Shown here piece after piece: positions 20,310-31,968 of a stretch of 41,681 nucleotides of DNA; the stretch's first letter is position 1, and every line of letters begins with the position of its first letter. Under the pieces are notes generated by a model. That model was given only the letters and a program-made list of their open reading frames with translations. It was not told the origin of the DNA and did no database searches. A program made the position numbers and the translations under genes. This stretch comes from Cudoniella acicularis (taxonomy: Eukaryota > Ascomycota > Leotiomycetes > Helotiales > Helotiaceae). The stretch spans positions 1 through 41,681 of the forward strand of contig JAAMPI010000360.1 in NCBI GenBank assembly GCA_013054445.1, given 5' to 3'.

Positions 20310-22777
20310 TTAATCCGTGACCCTCCAGGCATCAAACCATTTCAAGTAGCTGTAATTTCTGTTTGGTCCAACCATACCCCAGGAGATTGGCATGAATAGA
20401 ACATACAACCCAATGGTGGTGGCGTAAAGAATTCCGTAAATGACATATTGAATGCTCTTAATCTGGCTTCTCAACATCCAATCCACGACAAAACCAAATC
20501 CGAGAATGGCGAAGTATAAAGCAGGGTAGTAGTGATGAACATAAGTAACACGTGCCATGGCAACGAATGGAATGTAGTGAAGGAACCAACCAATAACAGG
20601 GTAGATGGCTGCGTAATGGATTTGGTCGATATCAGATTGCTTTAGCTCATCATAACCTCTTTGCCAGCGGACGAGATACCAGATGACCATCAAGGCGATC
20701 ATTCCAAGGGCTGCCGTGGAGCCCCAATAGACGAGCGGGTTTCCGAGGAGGAAGTATTTCACAATACTATCGTCCCAGCCGCACATTCGGAGACCGACAT
20801 TCAAAATTGGCCATTGCCAGAACTGAGAGGCAAGATCATCTTGTTTGTCAGGATCCGGAACAAGAGCGTTGTTAGAAGTCATCATAGCGACGTTCAAGTG
20901 GATGAAATCTTGTAAAAAGGGTGATTTGTATGCTCCGGCATCAGCGGCAGGTACTAGATATTGTTAGCAATTTATTTCCCAGGGATTTCGAAATATACAA
21001 ACATTTTTCATTCCAGTGAGCCTCAACGTTCCAGTGTGTGTACACATCGTTTGGATTGTTGTCTTTCGCACAAGTGACCTCAATTTGTTTGAAGCCCCAC
21101 TGTGGTAGATTGACATTGCCGGCACGAAGGTAACATCCCAAAGCTGTATGCTTCAGACGGAATGCGGTTGTCAAAGTTCTGACTTTTGTTCGATCGCTCG
21201 ACGCCACATCCCTCACAACTTCCATGGTCCAATGATCCTTCTCGTCGCCAACGGTGGTATTGCCATAGCAAGAAACTTCCTTGTCTGCTTTGGTTACAGG
21301 AGCGGAAACTTCGTGTGAATGGAGGTTGCGGCCAGTCTGAGAATGAATCAATCGCAAAACATCGCCGTCCGCGACAAATTTAGGTGGGGATTCTGGATTA
21401 TATTCTGGATCCGCGCGATTCGGGTAAAACCACCACTCGTTATTCGCATCCTTGTGATGATAACACGTGATTTGTTGCTGGCCAGAACCCTCGGGGTAAG
21501 TTTGAACGTGAGAATGCAAAAGACCTCCACCGTATCCCATGTTTTTAATGGTTGCGCGGGATCCATATGCGATCTCCAGAGGGCTATCCTTTCCGACCTC
21601 TGTTCCCTTGAGATTGGCCTGGAACAGGGAGCTCATTTGTGCATCGCCAGGACCACTATTTTCCAAAATGGCAAAGTGAAGGGCGAAAGACAGCATGTAG
21701 ACAATCAAGGGAATTACAATCAAACCAACGACTCTGGCAGTCAAGTGAGTAGCAAGATCAAGCTAACAAAACGTCAACATGCCATTTCAAAAAGTATTTT
21801 GAAGGGGTAAGGGACTTACTGGGGGCATTTTGGTATCACCAAATTTGTTCCAAAGATCCTCGATCGTATAAAGTCCTACCAGTGCAGTGACGAAAAAGCC
21901 CACCCATTTAACGCTGCAGACGCATCCAATGCTTGCACCAGTAAGCATGAGCCAACTCCACCATTCAAGGCTGAAACTTTTGTGCTGCAGTCTATGAAAC
22001 TTTGCCCAACAAAGTACAGTTGTAAATGTAAAGCATAGAAGCATCGAGTCCAAGAGGATAAATCGACTGATTGTGGTGTAGGAATTCTCGCAGAGAACCA
22101 TCAAAGTAACGAACCACACAGCTGGTCTCTTGAAATTCATCTCCCGAGCAGTGTAATAGGCCAGAGGAACACAGACAGCTCCAAAGAAGGAGTTGAATGC
22201 ACGCATGAATGTATAGTTCAATTCTTCAGGATACCGTTCTCCTGACTTGAATTCGAAGGACCCATTGTAGCCCGCTAAGTATCCTGATAATCCAACAAGC
22301 ATCTTTCCAAGAGGAGGGTGGACATCGAAGTAGAACTCGCGCTTGAGGTAGTGAGAGCCGAATTTACCAAAACTAGATTCGAAGTTAGAATTTGTGCTGC
22401 CACTGAATTGTGAAAGAGCAGTTCATACTGAGCTTCATCCCAGGTAACAATGGGCGAAAGACCGATTTTGTATAATCTTGTGAAGAAGGCAAATATGGTG
22501 AAGATAAGTGGTGCAATTAAAAACTCCCACTCGTCGAGGAATTCCAGTAATGACTGCTCATTCTGTAAGAGGGGCACATTAGCACCGCGCAAAAACCTAA
22601 ACAGGGGCAAAGGAGTGATATGCAATGGCTCACCTTCTTGACTTGTGTCTTCTTTTCATCCAGCTCAACCTTGCTTACGGATTCGCCATTGGATGATGTT
22701 GAGGGCACATTTCGTCGGCGGGCCGTGTTATCGAGATCCGCTCCTGTCGCAACTGCTCCCTTCCCTGAAGCAGCCAT
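20310..22777 (-). CDS. PMT4: Dolichyl-phosphate-mannose-protein mannosyltransferase PMT4
   Basis: An ER membrane enzyme that transfers mannose from dolichyl-phosphate mannose to Ser/Thr of secreted and membrane proteins, starting O-mannosylation. Five exons are read on the minus strand: 22777-22634, 22562-22429, 22372-21820, 21762-21003 and 20953-20310. All junction phases agree, giving 744 residues (family about 760-780). Features in order: a Ser-rich cytosolic N-terminus; TM1 followed by the luminal Asp-Glu motif in TWDEAHFGKFGSHYLKREF (Asp90, Glu91), then FDVHPPLGKMLVGLSGYLAG; several TM helices (ISRFILLDSMLLCFTFTTV); a luminal MIR region (GYGGGLLHSHVQTYPEGSG, QTGRNLHSHEVSAPVTK); and C-terminal TM helices ending WFDAWRVTD. 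The overall match is to the PMT4 branch, which usually acts as a homodimer on membrane-anchored proteins. Confidence 0.95.
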
Positions 22778-24250
22778 ATTGAAGAGTCTTCGGCGTCAGT
22801 GGGCGATCGCAGAAGCCGTCTCCAGAAATGGATTTGGATGGGGCTGGTGTTGCCAGCAGGCTCCGAACAACTTTTTGAGGAGGCCGCTTCGCAGATTCAA
22901 AAGAGAGACGAGAAACCGAAGGCGTCAATGTTGAATAATTACAAAGGAGTACTAATTGACAGATTGAAGCATCTCCGCAGAAGAAAACGCAGCTTCGAAG
23001 GACGAAAGCAAGAAGGAGGAGGTTTCTTGGAGAATTATCTTTGGCGTCGCAGTCTGGTCAAAGCTGGAGAGAAAGGAGTCTTGTCCTTGCATGGACACAT
23101 TTAGCTACAACATGTGACTTTTCTTACTGCGACACGCGTCATCTCTCAGGGCACACCAGGGAGGCTTCGCACGTGGCGGTAAGCGAGCCGCTAGAGATTC
23201 GTGGCCAGATTTGCTGCAAATACCGGCGCCGTTTCACCGGAAGCAACAAGGGTGCCAGGGGAACTCTTGCTGCTACATTAAGAGTATTAAAGTTTCCTAT
23301 GGAAACGACGAGAAGATGGAAGATGTTTACTTCAAATCAAAACCTGTGGTTATAGAGATTTCTCCAAAACTGCGCCCAAAGATTTCACGTGATCTCAGAA
23401 TGGGTGAGAATATACGAACTGGCGGTGCTCGTAACCCAAGCCAAGGGAAGGACACGTACAGTTTCGTGAGATGCTCCCTCGACCTGGCCCCTAGCCGCGT
23501 TGGAGCAACAGCCATCGATGCGGCTGAAAAAACTTAGGGGGCCAACACGAGGCAGTACTAGGGGTGATTTGTCGAGAGAAGAACGTTATGGGAGGACAAT
23601 AGCTTAATCAATCGTAAGTAGAAGCTTCAAGGCAGGTTGTACCGAGGTGTTACTATGAGATATAATTAAATAAAGCCACCTACAAGGCTGATGCTCAATC
23701 TCTAGCCTCTAGAAGGGTGACATTCCGGCATCAACTACTCACAAGCTTACAGGTATTCATGTAAATGCCAAGTATTGAATTATTATGATATCTCGGACAA
23801 AATCACTAATGCGGTTCTAAAAATAGCCTATTGGTTCAATTGGCGTTGTTAGGTCCTTCCCCTAATATCGGGTTTATTTATCACCTCATATATTTTAAAA
23901 TCACTTAACCAGGCACTGTACGTACGTTTCATTGCAATCTAGATCTGCATTTCAAAAATGTTACGCAATCTGGAAAATAGCTAGCAATACAATATATCAG
24001 AAACCAGTTTTCATTAGGATAGTACTCTGGTACGAAACACCGTCCGATGACACTCGGCACAATGGCGTCAAAGCTACATCCTGGGAATATCCTTCTTCTC
24101 CCGTAATTTGTACACATTCATCTGCACAATCTATCCGTGCCCGAAACTTTGGGATGATTTTATCTCACGACCCCGTGAGCAACCATTACGCCCGCTTTCT
24201 AATACCGAGATTTCCTTGCTCTAATTGTCCAAATCCAAAACAAACGCCTT
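22778..24250. other. Intergenic upstream of PMT4
   Basis: About 1.5 kb between PMT4 (5' end) and the 3' end of the sugar transporter. It must hold the PMT4 promoter. Open frames on the plus strand (22799-23104, 23211-23537) have no family resemblance and are not called. Confidence 0.5.
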
Positions 24251-26160
24251 TCACTCTTCCTCATCTTGGTCCAACGGCTTGTACTGACTACTTTTGATGC
24301 TTGCATCGTCACCTTTGTTTCGACTGACCATACGAGATATCCAACCCCCAACGCCTTCAGAAGATTCCTCGTCGGCGGCGTATTGCGGCTTGCCATTTTT
24401 GATGGACACGTGCGGAGGATCAATATCCAGTCCTGGAATCGCATTCGACGCCCCTAAACCGTTTGGACCGCCCTGAATACCTCGCCGAAGATCCATGGAT
24501 GGAACTGGTGAGTTGGGTCCTAAGAGCGAGCCAGTCTCAGCTCTGGCAATGGGAGTAGCCATCGCTGTTGTAGCATCACCGAATAAGGCATCCATATCCT
24601 CTAATCTTATACCGGCAGTCTCCGGATAGATAAAATATACTGTTTCTTGGTTAGTAATGTAACCTAATGTTGTGGTTTCAAAATCTTACCAACGACAAAA
24701 CTAGTCGCACAGAAGAACGCATGTACCAGGTAAAGACGCCACGTGATCGCCTCTTGCAATACTGGGGTTAGTTCACCAACAAGCCAATTGAATGCCCAAT
24801 TCGTAGCAGTAGACAAGCTGGCGCCTTTGGATCGAATACTGAGAGGCAAAATCTCGGGAGGATAAAGCCATGGGATTGGGCCCCAACTATAGCCAAATGC
24901 CGCATTATAAATCATAACGAAGATGACGACAAGAGTTGGTGTGCTTGGTATATCGAGGAAGAGGAAATATGAAATTGCTGAGAGTGATAGAACCATAGCG
25001 ATGGCTCCGCTAAGAAGAATAAATCGGCGCCCCCATCGGTCGACTAAGTACCATGGTGGCACTGACGACATGAGGTAGGTAATGCCATTGATTCCAGTCA
25101 TTAAAATGGCTTGACGGCCAATCCATCCAGCTGACTCGAACACATAAGGGGCGTAGTAGGAAATGACGTTGATTCCGTTGAGCTGGGCAAAAGCCTGGGC
25201 GGACATGGCAATGAACACTCGAGTACGATACCGACGGAACATGTCCGTGTAAGATTTTTCACCTTCCTGTCGTTGCAGCAGAACATCCATTTTAATCTCA
25301 CGGTATTCTTCTCTGGCTTTGGCGTTGTGGATATCTCCACCTCCATAAAGGTTGGCGATGACGACAATGCCTTCCTCGTCGTGGTCGTTATCGAGTAGCC
25401 ACCTAATGAAATTAGTCAAAAGTTTGGAGACTAGAGATTTGCTACTTGCCTTGGGGATTCAACGATAATCAAGCTGCCAAGTCCTAACAAGGCCCCCATA
25501 ACGCATTGCATTAACAAGGGAATTCTCCAAGAATAGTTACTGTTAATGAAACTACAGAAATAGTCCACCCATACTGATGTTGCGTAGCCGGTAATGTTTC
25601 CTGAGAATTCGATACAAGCCAACTTGCCCCGGTTGTGAGGAGGAGAGATTTCGGACTGGTAAATGGGCACAATCGTAGACAGCATGCCGACACCAACGCC
25701 AGCAAGAATTCGGCCAACGAGCATCATTGCCATGCCATTTGCAAAACTTTGGAGTGCCCCCCCAACAAAGAATATACAGGAGCCGTAAAGGATTGTCTTT
25801 CGTCGTCCGATGATATCGCCAACCCTGCCTACAACAAGGGATGAAAAAAATGCTCCTACTTCGAGAATGGCAACCATAGTGCCGACCTCCGCTCGCGTCG
25901 GTTGATTGAAATAATCTTTAAAGAAAGGGCCGCTTGGATTGATTAGTCCATTTCTCTTACTCTTTAATGAAGTCCCACTTACGTGATAATGCCAGACATA
26001 ACTCCCTGATCATAGCCGAAAAGAAAAACCCCTAAGGATACAAATATGCTAGTGAAGTATCTGGCCAAGTATTAGCTCCTGGATAGATCATTATTTTGTG
26101 CTGAGCCTACACTAATGGCTTGCCCGTAAGGCCATTCATCTGCCTTTCTCCCCCCGACAT
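24251..26160 (-). CDS. Major facilitator sugar transporter
   Basis: A 12-TM sugar porter of the plasma membrane. Five exons on the minus strand: 26160-26111, 26060-25983, 25932-25450, 25402-24690 and 24639-24251. The phases agree and give 570 residues from ATG 26160 (MSGGERQMNGLTGKPLVYF). Sugar-porter signatures are GVFLFGYDQGVMSGIITG, VGRVGDIIGRRKTILYGS, GRILAGVGVGMLSTIVPIYQ with SEISPPHNRGKL, ESPRWLLDNDHDEE, QLNGINVISYYAPYVFES, DRWGRRFILLSG and PWLYPPEILPLSIRSKGAS. The C-terminal tail is cytosolic and ends PLDQDEEE. Intron 3 (25449-25403) uses a GC donor, AG|GCAAGT. The reading frame of exon 1 stays open upstream to about 26784 and looks coding from about 26570 (SSSDSDFSWSDTGDLAEQLA, VKEDIHIPSPAPRNISRAEH), so the real protein may have about 135 more N-terminal residues. 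The substrate cannot be told from sequence. Confidence 0.9.
25403..25449 (-). other. GC-AG intron in the sugar transporter
   Basis: A 47-nt intron. The only phase-correct junction joins CCA-AG to G-TGG, restoring the invariant ESPRWLL block. This requires the donor AG|GCAAGT and acceptor ATTAG. The strong donor context is typical of genuine GC-AG introns. Confidence 0.75.
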
Positions 26161-26580
26161 GATGGCGGACAGAAAATGTTCAGCTCTACTGATATTCCTT
26201 GGAGCAGGGCTGGGTATATGAATATCCTCTTTAACGAGTCCAGGTTGGCGTTCTTTCTCTTCGTTGTTATCTAAATCGTCGGGATAGTGGACCTTTCTGT
26301 GCCTTGTTGTACGTCTGGAAGCACCTCCAAAAACCTGCTCGTCGAGGGAAGCCCGTAACCTAATCTGGAGTGGATCCTCGGCGTCTGCCAGCTGCTCTGC
26401 CAAATCCCCCGTATCACTCCAGGAAAAGTCAGAGTCGGACGAAGACCGCGAGAGGGATGACCGGCGGCCCTGCTTTTCGTCTGATTGCTCTCCAAGCAGC
26501 GACGCAGATTGGGCGTTGGAACGAGATGCAGTTGATAAGGTGCGTAGCGGGATGTTCGCAGGGCGACGAGAAGAAGTTGG
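26161..26580 (-). other. Probable coding extension or first exon of the sugar transporter
   Basis: In frame with transporter exon 1. No ATG exists in this frame up to the limit of the open frame (about 26784), although a GTG is there. The segment is Ser/Asp-rich with phosphorylation-like runs (RRSSLSRSSSDSDFSW) and a conserved-looking helix (RNISRAEHFLSAIMSGGERQ). A start in an upstream exon joined by an intron is the simplest explanation. I could not place that exon. Confidence 0.45.
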
Positions 26581-26784
26581 GGGAGGAATGATGACGGTCG
26601 TGGAGCTGTTTAGCAGCAGCTCGGTCTGCACGGGTGGGAAGAATGGGAAGAATGGCAGGGGGAGTCCTATAAAGAAGGTGTTGTGAAAGGTTCGGATCGA
26701 AGTCGGAGTGAGTGGCTCGTGGCTCGTGGTGGAGAATGCAGATAGTTGTTGGCCTTGGCTCTGGATGGGTCGGCACGAGCACAC

Positions 26785-27938
26785 AGGCAGTGATGCAATC
26801 CAGGCACTCAGGTCTCAGGGTCCCGATACGGGACTTAGGCGCACGGGTTTGCTTTCGTACGGCTGCGCAAAGAGCCTCGTGGGTCGCAAAAGCACACTAC
26901 TACGCCGATTACGAGCTGCCAGTATCAGAACTATCAAGACTTTTCACAACGGCGCGCACGAAAAGTGGACCATGGGGATTGGGAGCGGAGTGGCGGATGT
27001 AACTGCTGATGCTGTTGAGGCGAGTTGGGTGGACTGCTGATCTGATATGGATGGAGAAGGGGATGCAGGAATGCGCTGGTCAACCAAGAGCAGATGATAG
27101 GAGAGGTTGCCTCTAATCTTCGCACGTGATGGCAATGCGGAGTCAGCGAGCTGCGGTGAGCCCCTTTTTGTCTCGACCCCGGCGCGATTGGCGCTGCCCG
27201 CATTCTTCTTTCCTTTTTTCTCGGGAGATACTATCTTGATATAATCTGCTTTCGATTGGGCCGAGGTTCCTTTTGCTTCAATATGACCAAGGGTCCTCGT
27301 ATTCTTTTTACTCGTCAAGTGCGACGGTGTACGAAGTATAGGTACAAAGTAAGCAGCCCTCAAGGGGCGGGTATGCGCGAGGTAACGAAGCGCCGGGAGA
27401 TCACGCACATAGACGCTGCAGAATACTGCGCGTGATTGTCGCAATTCATCGACCCGGCTGTCTGGACACGGTAGCTTTTCGTCTTTTCTATTTCGATGCC
27501 CAGAAGTCCCCGAGAACGGAGATATCAAGACTGAGACCAGGCAGCTGATAAGATGCAGTCGTCGCAGAACAGAATCTCGCGGAGGTTTTGTGGCCTTTTT
27601 GCAGGCCTGGGACCCGGGAACCTAATGCTTCTGCGCAAAATGCCGGTTTGTGTAGCTTTTGACTGTCAAATACCTAGGTACATAACGAATTGATACCCCG
27701 AAAATACCGTAGCCTTTTAGCCTAGCGTATTGTGGGGAAGTAAAAAGGGAGAAATCAGGGGGGGAAATAGGGGCACGAGTTCGGTAGTGAGTCTGGATTA
27801 GGTCGTGCTGAAGTTGAAAGACAGAACTATGCTGTCTTGGATACCTCGCTTCAAAGGCAATGAGGACATGCACCTGTCTAGCATTAAAATTTGTGCACAT
27901 CTCTCCTGGGCAACAGTGAGCCTCCTTTGAAAGAACAC
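26785..27938. other. Intergenic upstream of the transporter
   Basis: About 1.15 kb. Openings on both strands (for example minus 26944-27528) have no family resemblance. It may hide the first exon of the transporter. Confidence 0.4.
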
Positions 27939-28318
27939 GTCTCCTTGCGTAAATCTCAATCATCCCTTTCACAATTGCCTTTACTCACGTGGTTCTCTTT
28001 CCTCATTGATTTCTTGCGCAAGACTCTTTCTTTTTGTAAGTGCCTTTCCTGCGTCTCCTGTGACAAGCTCATTTCCTCGATTTCTTGTGAAAATACTTCT
28101 CCTCGAGTGAGTAGCCCCTTTGCGTTAATTCCTCTCCTGCTCCTGTGTTTCCCGTGAAAATACTTCTTCTTTCACCAATACTTCTTCATGTAAATTCCTC
28201 TCCTGCTACGAGTCCCCTCCCTGGATTTCGCGTTCAAGTCTCTTTCCTTTTGTGAGCACCTTTCCTCATGTTGGTGCCTCATCGTGTAAGTGCATTACCT
28301 CGTGCAAATTGCGTCTCA
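27939..28318. repeat. Degenerate pyrimidine-rich minisatellite
   Basis: Roughly 18-20 imperfect units of about 16-27 nt (mostly 18-20). A plus-strand consensus is close to TCGTGTAAGTGCCTTTCC. Examples are TTTGTAAGTGCCTTTCC (about 28034), CCTCGAGTGAGTAGCCCC (about 28101), TTCATGTAAATTCCTCTCC (about 28185), TTTTGTGAGCACCTTTCC (about 28248) and TCGTGTAAGTGCATTACC (about 28282). The near-identical block CGTGAAAATACTTCT/TGTGAAAATACTTCT occurs twice (about 28086 and 28153). No reading frame is maintained. Confidence 0.6.
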
Positions 28319-29967
28319 TTATACTTGTAGCACAAATGTGACGATGGAATCTTACAGTCCCGAGACAGCAAAGGAAACACCCACAACGCAATGAACCCGC
28401 TACGAAAACGCACTTGTCGTTAAGGGGGTTTGGTTTGGTCTGAAGACAAACGAAAACATAAGGTCCTGGCTTGAAATCTTTCACCAAGTACCGCATGGCC
28501 GAAACTTAACCCCTATACTGTACATTGGCTTAGTTCACAGTCAGAAAATTTCAAGGAGGGGGAGTTACGAAGTATATTAATATTAATATTTCAAGCAGTA
28601 TTGAAGGCTTCACGTTGTTTTTCTGTCATCCAAACTTCCAAAGTTGCCATAGCATGAACTTAATCACCTATTTTGAGGAGTGACCAATAGAAATGATGTT
28701 CACTACTTTTGGCTAAATAGAGCCAATCTTGTGCTCGCATGCCTGCAAGGGCTCAAGGGAGACCCCTCATGCATCCAAGATGAAGTGCTGGGAGAGGGCC
28801 GACACAGCCTCATGCTTTGTCGGTTTCTGTGCTTCTGAGCCCATCATTTTCGTCACCAGCGATGTCCGTGAGACTCTCCCGATGGCAGATACAGATCGAT
28901 GCTTCCCTGCATGTGCAGCGCAGCTGAAGGAGCTCTGCAGAACCTGCACTCCAGTTTCCAGGAAAATCTAGGGATTTAACTTGCGTAAGAAAGCCGTATC
29001 GAGGCTCATCTCGCAAGAATCGGGGAATCTGAACACATGTGGCGCCTGCAGACGCACTCTCCAGAGTACTCCCGCAACGGGGAAACCTGAAACGGTGCAA
29101 GGCAATAATAGAAATTACAGCGTCCTTTCACGCCTTGCTGCCAACCAACAATCGAAGCCGGCGGGGTGATGGAAAGAACATTCTCGGCCAGGGTCCACGG
29201 CCTTTGGCAGCATGAAGTTGGAAGCGCTTCATAAAACTGGTTGACTGAATCGGACTAAGGTGATGGCACCGTGATGCTTGTCCCAATGTAGGCCTCCTGC
29301 CCGCCTTAAAAGAAAGGCCGGGGCACCGTGGGCGGGCTTCCTCGGCCCTCGCCCTGCCCTTTTAGATTGAGAGACCTTCAAGCGAGATCAAGATTTCTGG
29401 GATACGGTACCGCGTTGCCAGACGACTCGATGAGCTGGCAATCCCTTGGTGCAAGCAGCAACCAGTGGCCAAACCTTCTCATCCATCCATCCCATCCATC
29501 ACCATCTCTCACGCACACTTCAACCTCGTCGTCGCATCGATTCCCAACTACAATCGTCGTCACAGTGACCCGTTAGCCGTGCGTGACAGTTGCATTGTTC
29601 CTCTGAGCGGTGACATTTGACATGCGACTTGAATTGACTGTGGCACCCTCAAACCAACGATCGTCCCCTCGTTCCTGGCTTCTCAATTAGCGGCCGAGCT
29701 GCACCGTCCGCGTCCGCAAGCTTTCTGCACAACACCCCAATTCCTGGAAGCATCGCTTTCAAGGCACTCGCAATTTATTCTGCATTCGTTCGGCCTGCCT
29801 GTTGGCGACAAGCTACAACTTGCACCACGATTGCGGGTTCGATATTCGAAATTCCTCATCCACCAAATCCCGAATTCCGCGCCGCATCGAGCCACCAAAT
29901 CTTCAAAATCGAATTGTTCTCCATCACTTGGCTGTTCGCCAGAAAGGCGTCTGCGCGACAATAAACA
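28319..29967. other. Intergenic, long CHS7 upstream region
   Basis: About 1.65 kb with no supported gene. It includes an AT-rich patch (AATATTAATATT near 28575) and a CT-rich leader-like stretch (29480-29560) before CHS7. Small open frames at 28729-28971 and 29683-29961 are not supported. Confidence 0.45.
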
Positions 29968-31209
29968 ATGGGTTCAACACAGTTTGGAAATTTTCATGTG
30001 AGTGCCTTGCACGCGATGCAGCTCAAGACCCGGCGTGGTGCAGAAGAGGATCACTTGATCATGGACTGTCAGATGGAGGATTGCGCTGACAATTCTCAAC
30101 CATAGAACTTTTGTCTCGACTCAACGCTTCCAATTTGCAACGTAAGCCATCCATTGGGGCTCCTGGGCTTTCCTCGAAGTTTATATGGTCTTGGCTAACC
30201 ATCACCCTTGACAGCTTTTCCCCGGTTACAGCTACGAGAATGCGAGTCTCTTTACAGGTCCGCCCAAAGCAGGATGCCAGCTTATGGGTATATCTCTGTC
30301 GAATGGAAGGCATTTAGGGAATCTGGGTTTGTACGCCAATGCCAATCGTAACACTTTTTCTAACAGCAACAGGGTCGATTCTCCTTGCAGGCTTAGCAAT
30401 AGCAGTATCTGCGTACCTGTTTTATCGGTCAGAACGGAAGCAAGCAGCTGTGGGACGAAGGTTCGTTACAATGAAAAATCCGGTCCATCTGATGACTGAC
30501 TTTCCACCTGTAGAGAAATGCAGATTTTCCTCATCGGGTATATAATCATCGAGATATGCGAGATCTTCACAGTCGGCTTATTCCCGCTAAGCAGCAAAGT
30601 GCGAATAGTACGTTGAAAAAATACAATTGGACTAGCATGGCATCATTAACATATCGCCAGGCGTTTACGGGTATACATATTGGCATGATCATTGCGACAT
30701 TATGGATTCTCATGCTTAATGCTATCGTGGGCTATCAATTACTTGACGATGGTACCCCTATGTCAGTCGGACTTATTGTTGCCTCTGCTGCCGTGATATT
30801 CATCGGAACTGGTTTCATCGCCCTTGATACTGGTTACAGCTGGACAGGCCATTGGGATAGCAGCTTGAGCGGCGACAACAGAAACATACCACTATATGTT
30901 CTTTATCAACTTGCGCCTTTGGTCTTCCTCTTCGCCTTCTTCGTGTTGGAGACTGCGTTGGTCATTCGAGTCCTGGGCGAGAGAAAGCCGATGATCTACC
31001 TAGGTTCCGCAGCAGTACTTTTCGCTCTCGGCCAAATTTTCAACTACGTTATCAGTGTTCACATCTGCAATGGAACAAGCGGCGCAATTGATGGGGCCCT
31101 GTTCGAAACGCTCTTCACACTCCTCTCCGTGGTAATGATATGGGTTTTCTGGTCAAGCATTACCGAAGACGACTGGCCCATGCCTGTTTCAGGCAATACG
31201 TACTCATGA
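29968..31209 (+). CDS. CHS7: Chitin synthase export chaperone CHS7
   Basis: An ER multi-pass protein needed for chitin synthase III (CHS3 type) to leave the ER, so it acts in cell-wall chitin deposition. Six exons: 29968-29997, 30106-30141, 30215-30326, 30367-30460, 30514-30607 and 30661-31209. All phases agree, giving 304 residues. The N-terminus MGSTQFGNFHNFCLDSTLPI is highly typical of the family. TM segments include ATGSILLAGLAIAVSAYLF, MQIFLIGYIIIEICEIFTVG, IGMIIATLWILMLNAIVGY, SAAVIFIGTGFIALDTGY and LYVLYQLAPLVFLFAFFVL. Conserved blocks are GYQLLDDGTPMSVG, QIFNYVISVHICNGTSG and FWSSITEDDWPMP. The first two exons are only 30 and 36 nt and the third intron is 40 nt, so automated prediction could miss them. 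The gene appears intact. Confidence 0.93.
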
Positions 31210-31968
31210 CCATAATTGCGCCAGGGCATGGGATAACGGAGTTTTAAGGGGACATTTTATTATAGGCGGCATGTTACATGTCGTCAACGATATTGTTTAA
31301 ATTACTGATACGATGCATTTTGCTACGTTGAAAAGCTACCAAAAGTATGAGATACGGTAGTTAATTGTTCTCAAAAGGGGATAATTCGGTGCAAGGCGGA
31401 AGTAAGCACCCTCCATAGAGAGCATCTTTTGATGCCCCATTTGATGATTGGCTTGTATATGATTTTGCGCATAAGTAGTATACCCAAGGAGCGCATAATG
31501 GGGATAGATTCAACAATACCACATGAAGTATACTTGAACGCGAAACGTTCAGATGCTTTCAATTATCAGCTGAAATTAATTAACATAAGAATGTATTTTC
31601 ATCTTAAGTCGAAAGAGATCAGGCTGATAAGACAAGGCTACGTCAAGAGAACTAACTCATATTAGCGTTTATTGGCTTCTTTCGGATTGGGACTGAGCTT
31701 GAATTCTTCGAAAAATATCCACCGTTATGGCAATTCAATAGAGAGCAGGAATACGCTTAGACAATTGTCAAAAATAAGCTTCTGATTTTCCGAGTTCTTG
31801 TAGTAAAACTAGCGAGGCTTCAACACCAAGCCCTCCACTTGACTTCAGCCTTGCATCGATCCGAACGCCACTGACTCTACAACCCGCGCCGTTAAGTTCC
31901 ACTTCTTCTGGTTTGCAGCCAATATCCCCAGGCTCGAGGTGCGAGGCTCGACTTCAGCAGGCCGCATC
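31210..31968. other. Intergenic between CHS7 and SSL1
   Basis: About 760 bp of AT-rich sequence with CHS7 3' sequence and the SSL1 promoter. No supported gene. Confidence 0.5.

Noticed and set aside
22799..23537. Plus-strand frames upstream of PMT4
   Set aside because: No homology or splicing logic; they lie in the PMT4 promoter and leader region.
26944..27528. 194-codon minus-strand frame upstream of the transporter
   Set aside because: Unremarkable composition, no motifs, and no phase-compatible donor linking it to the transporter.
28729..28971. Cys-containing 80-codon frame (MCSHACKGS...)
   Set aside because: Looks like a small cysteine-rich protein, but there is no signal peptide, no regular cysteine pattern and no support.
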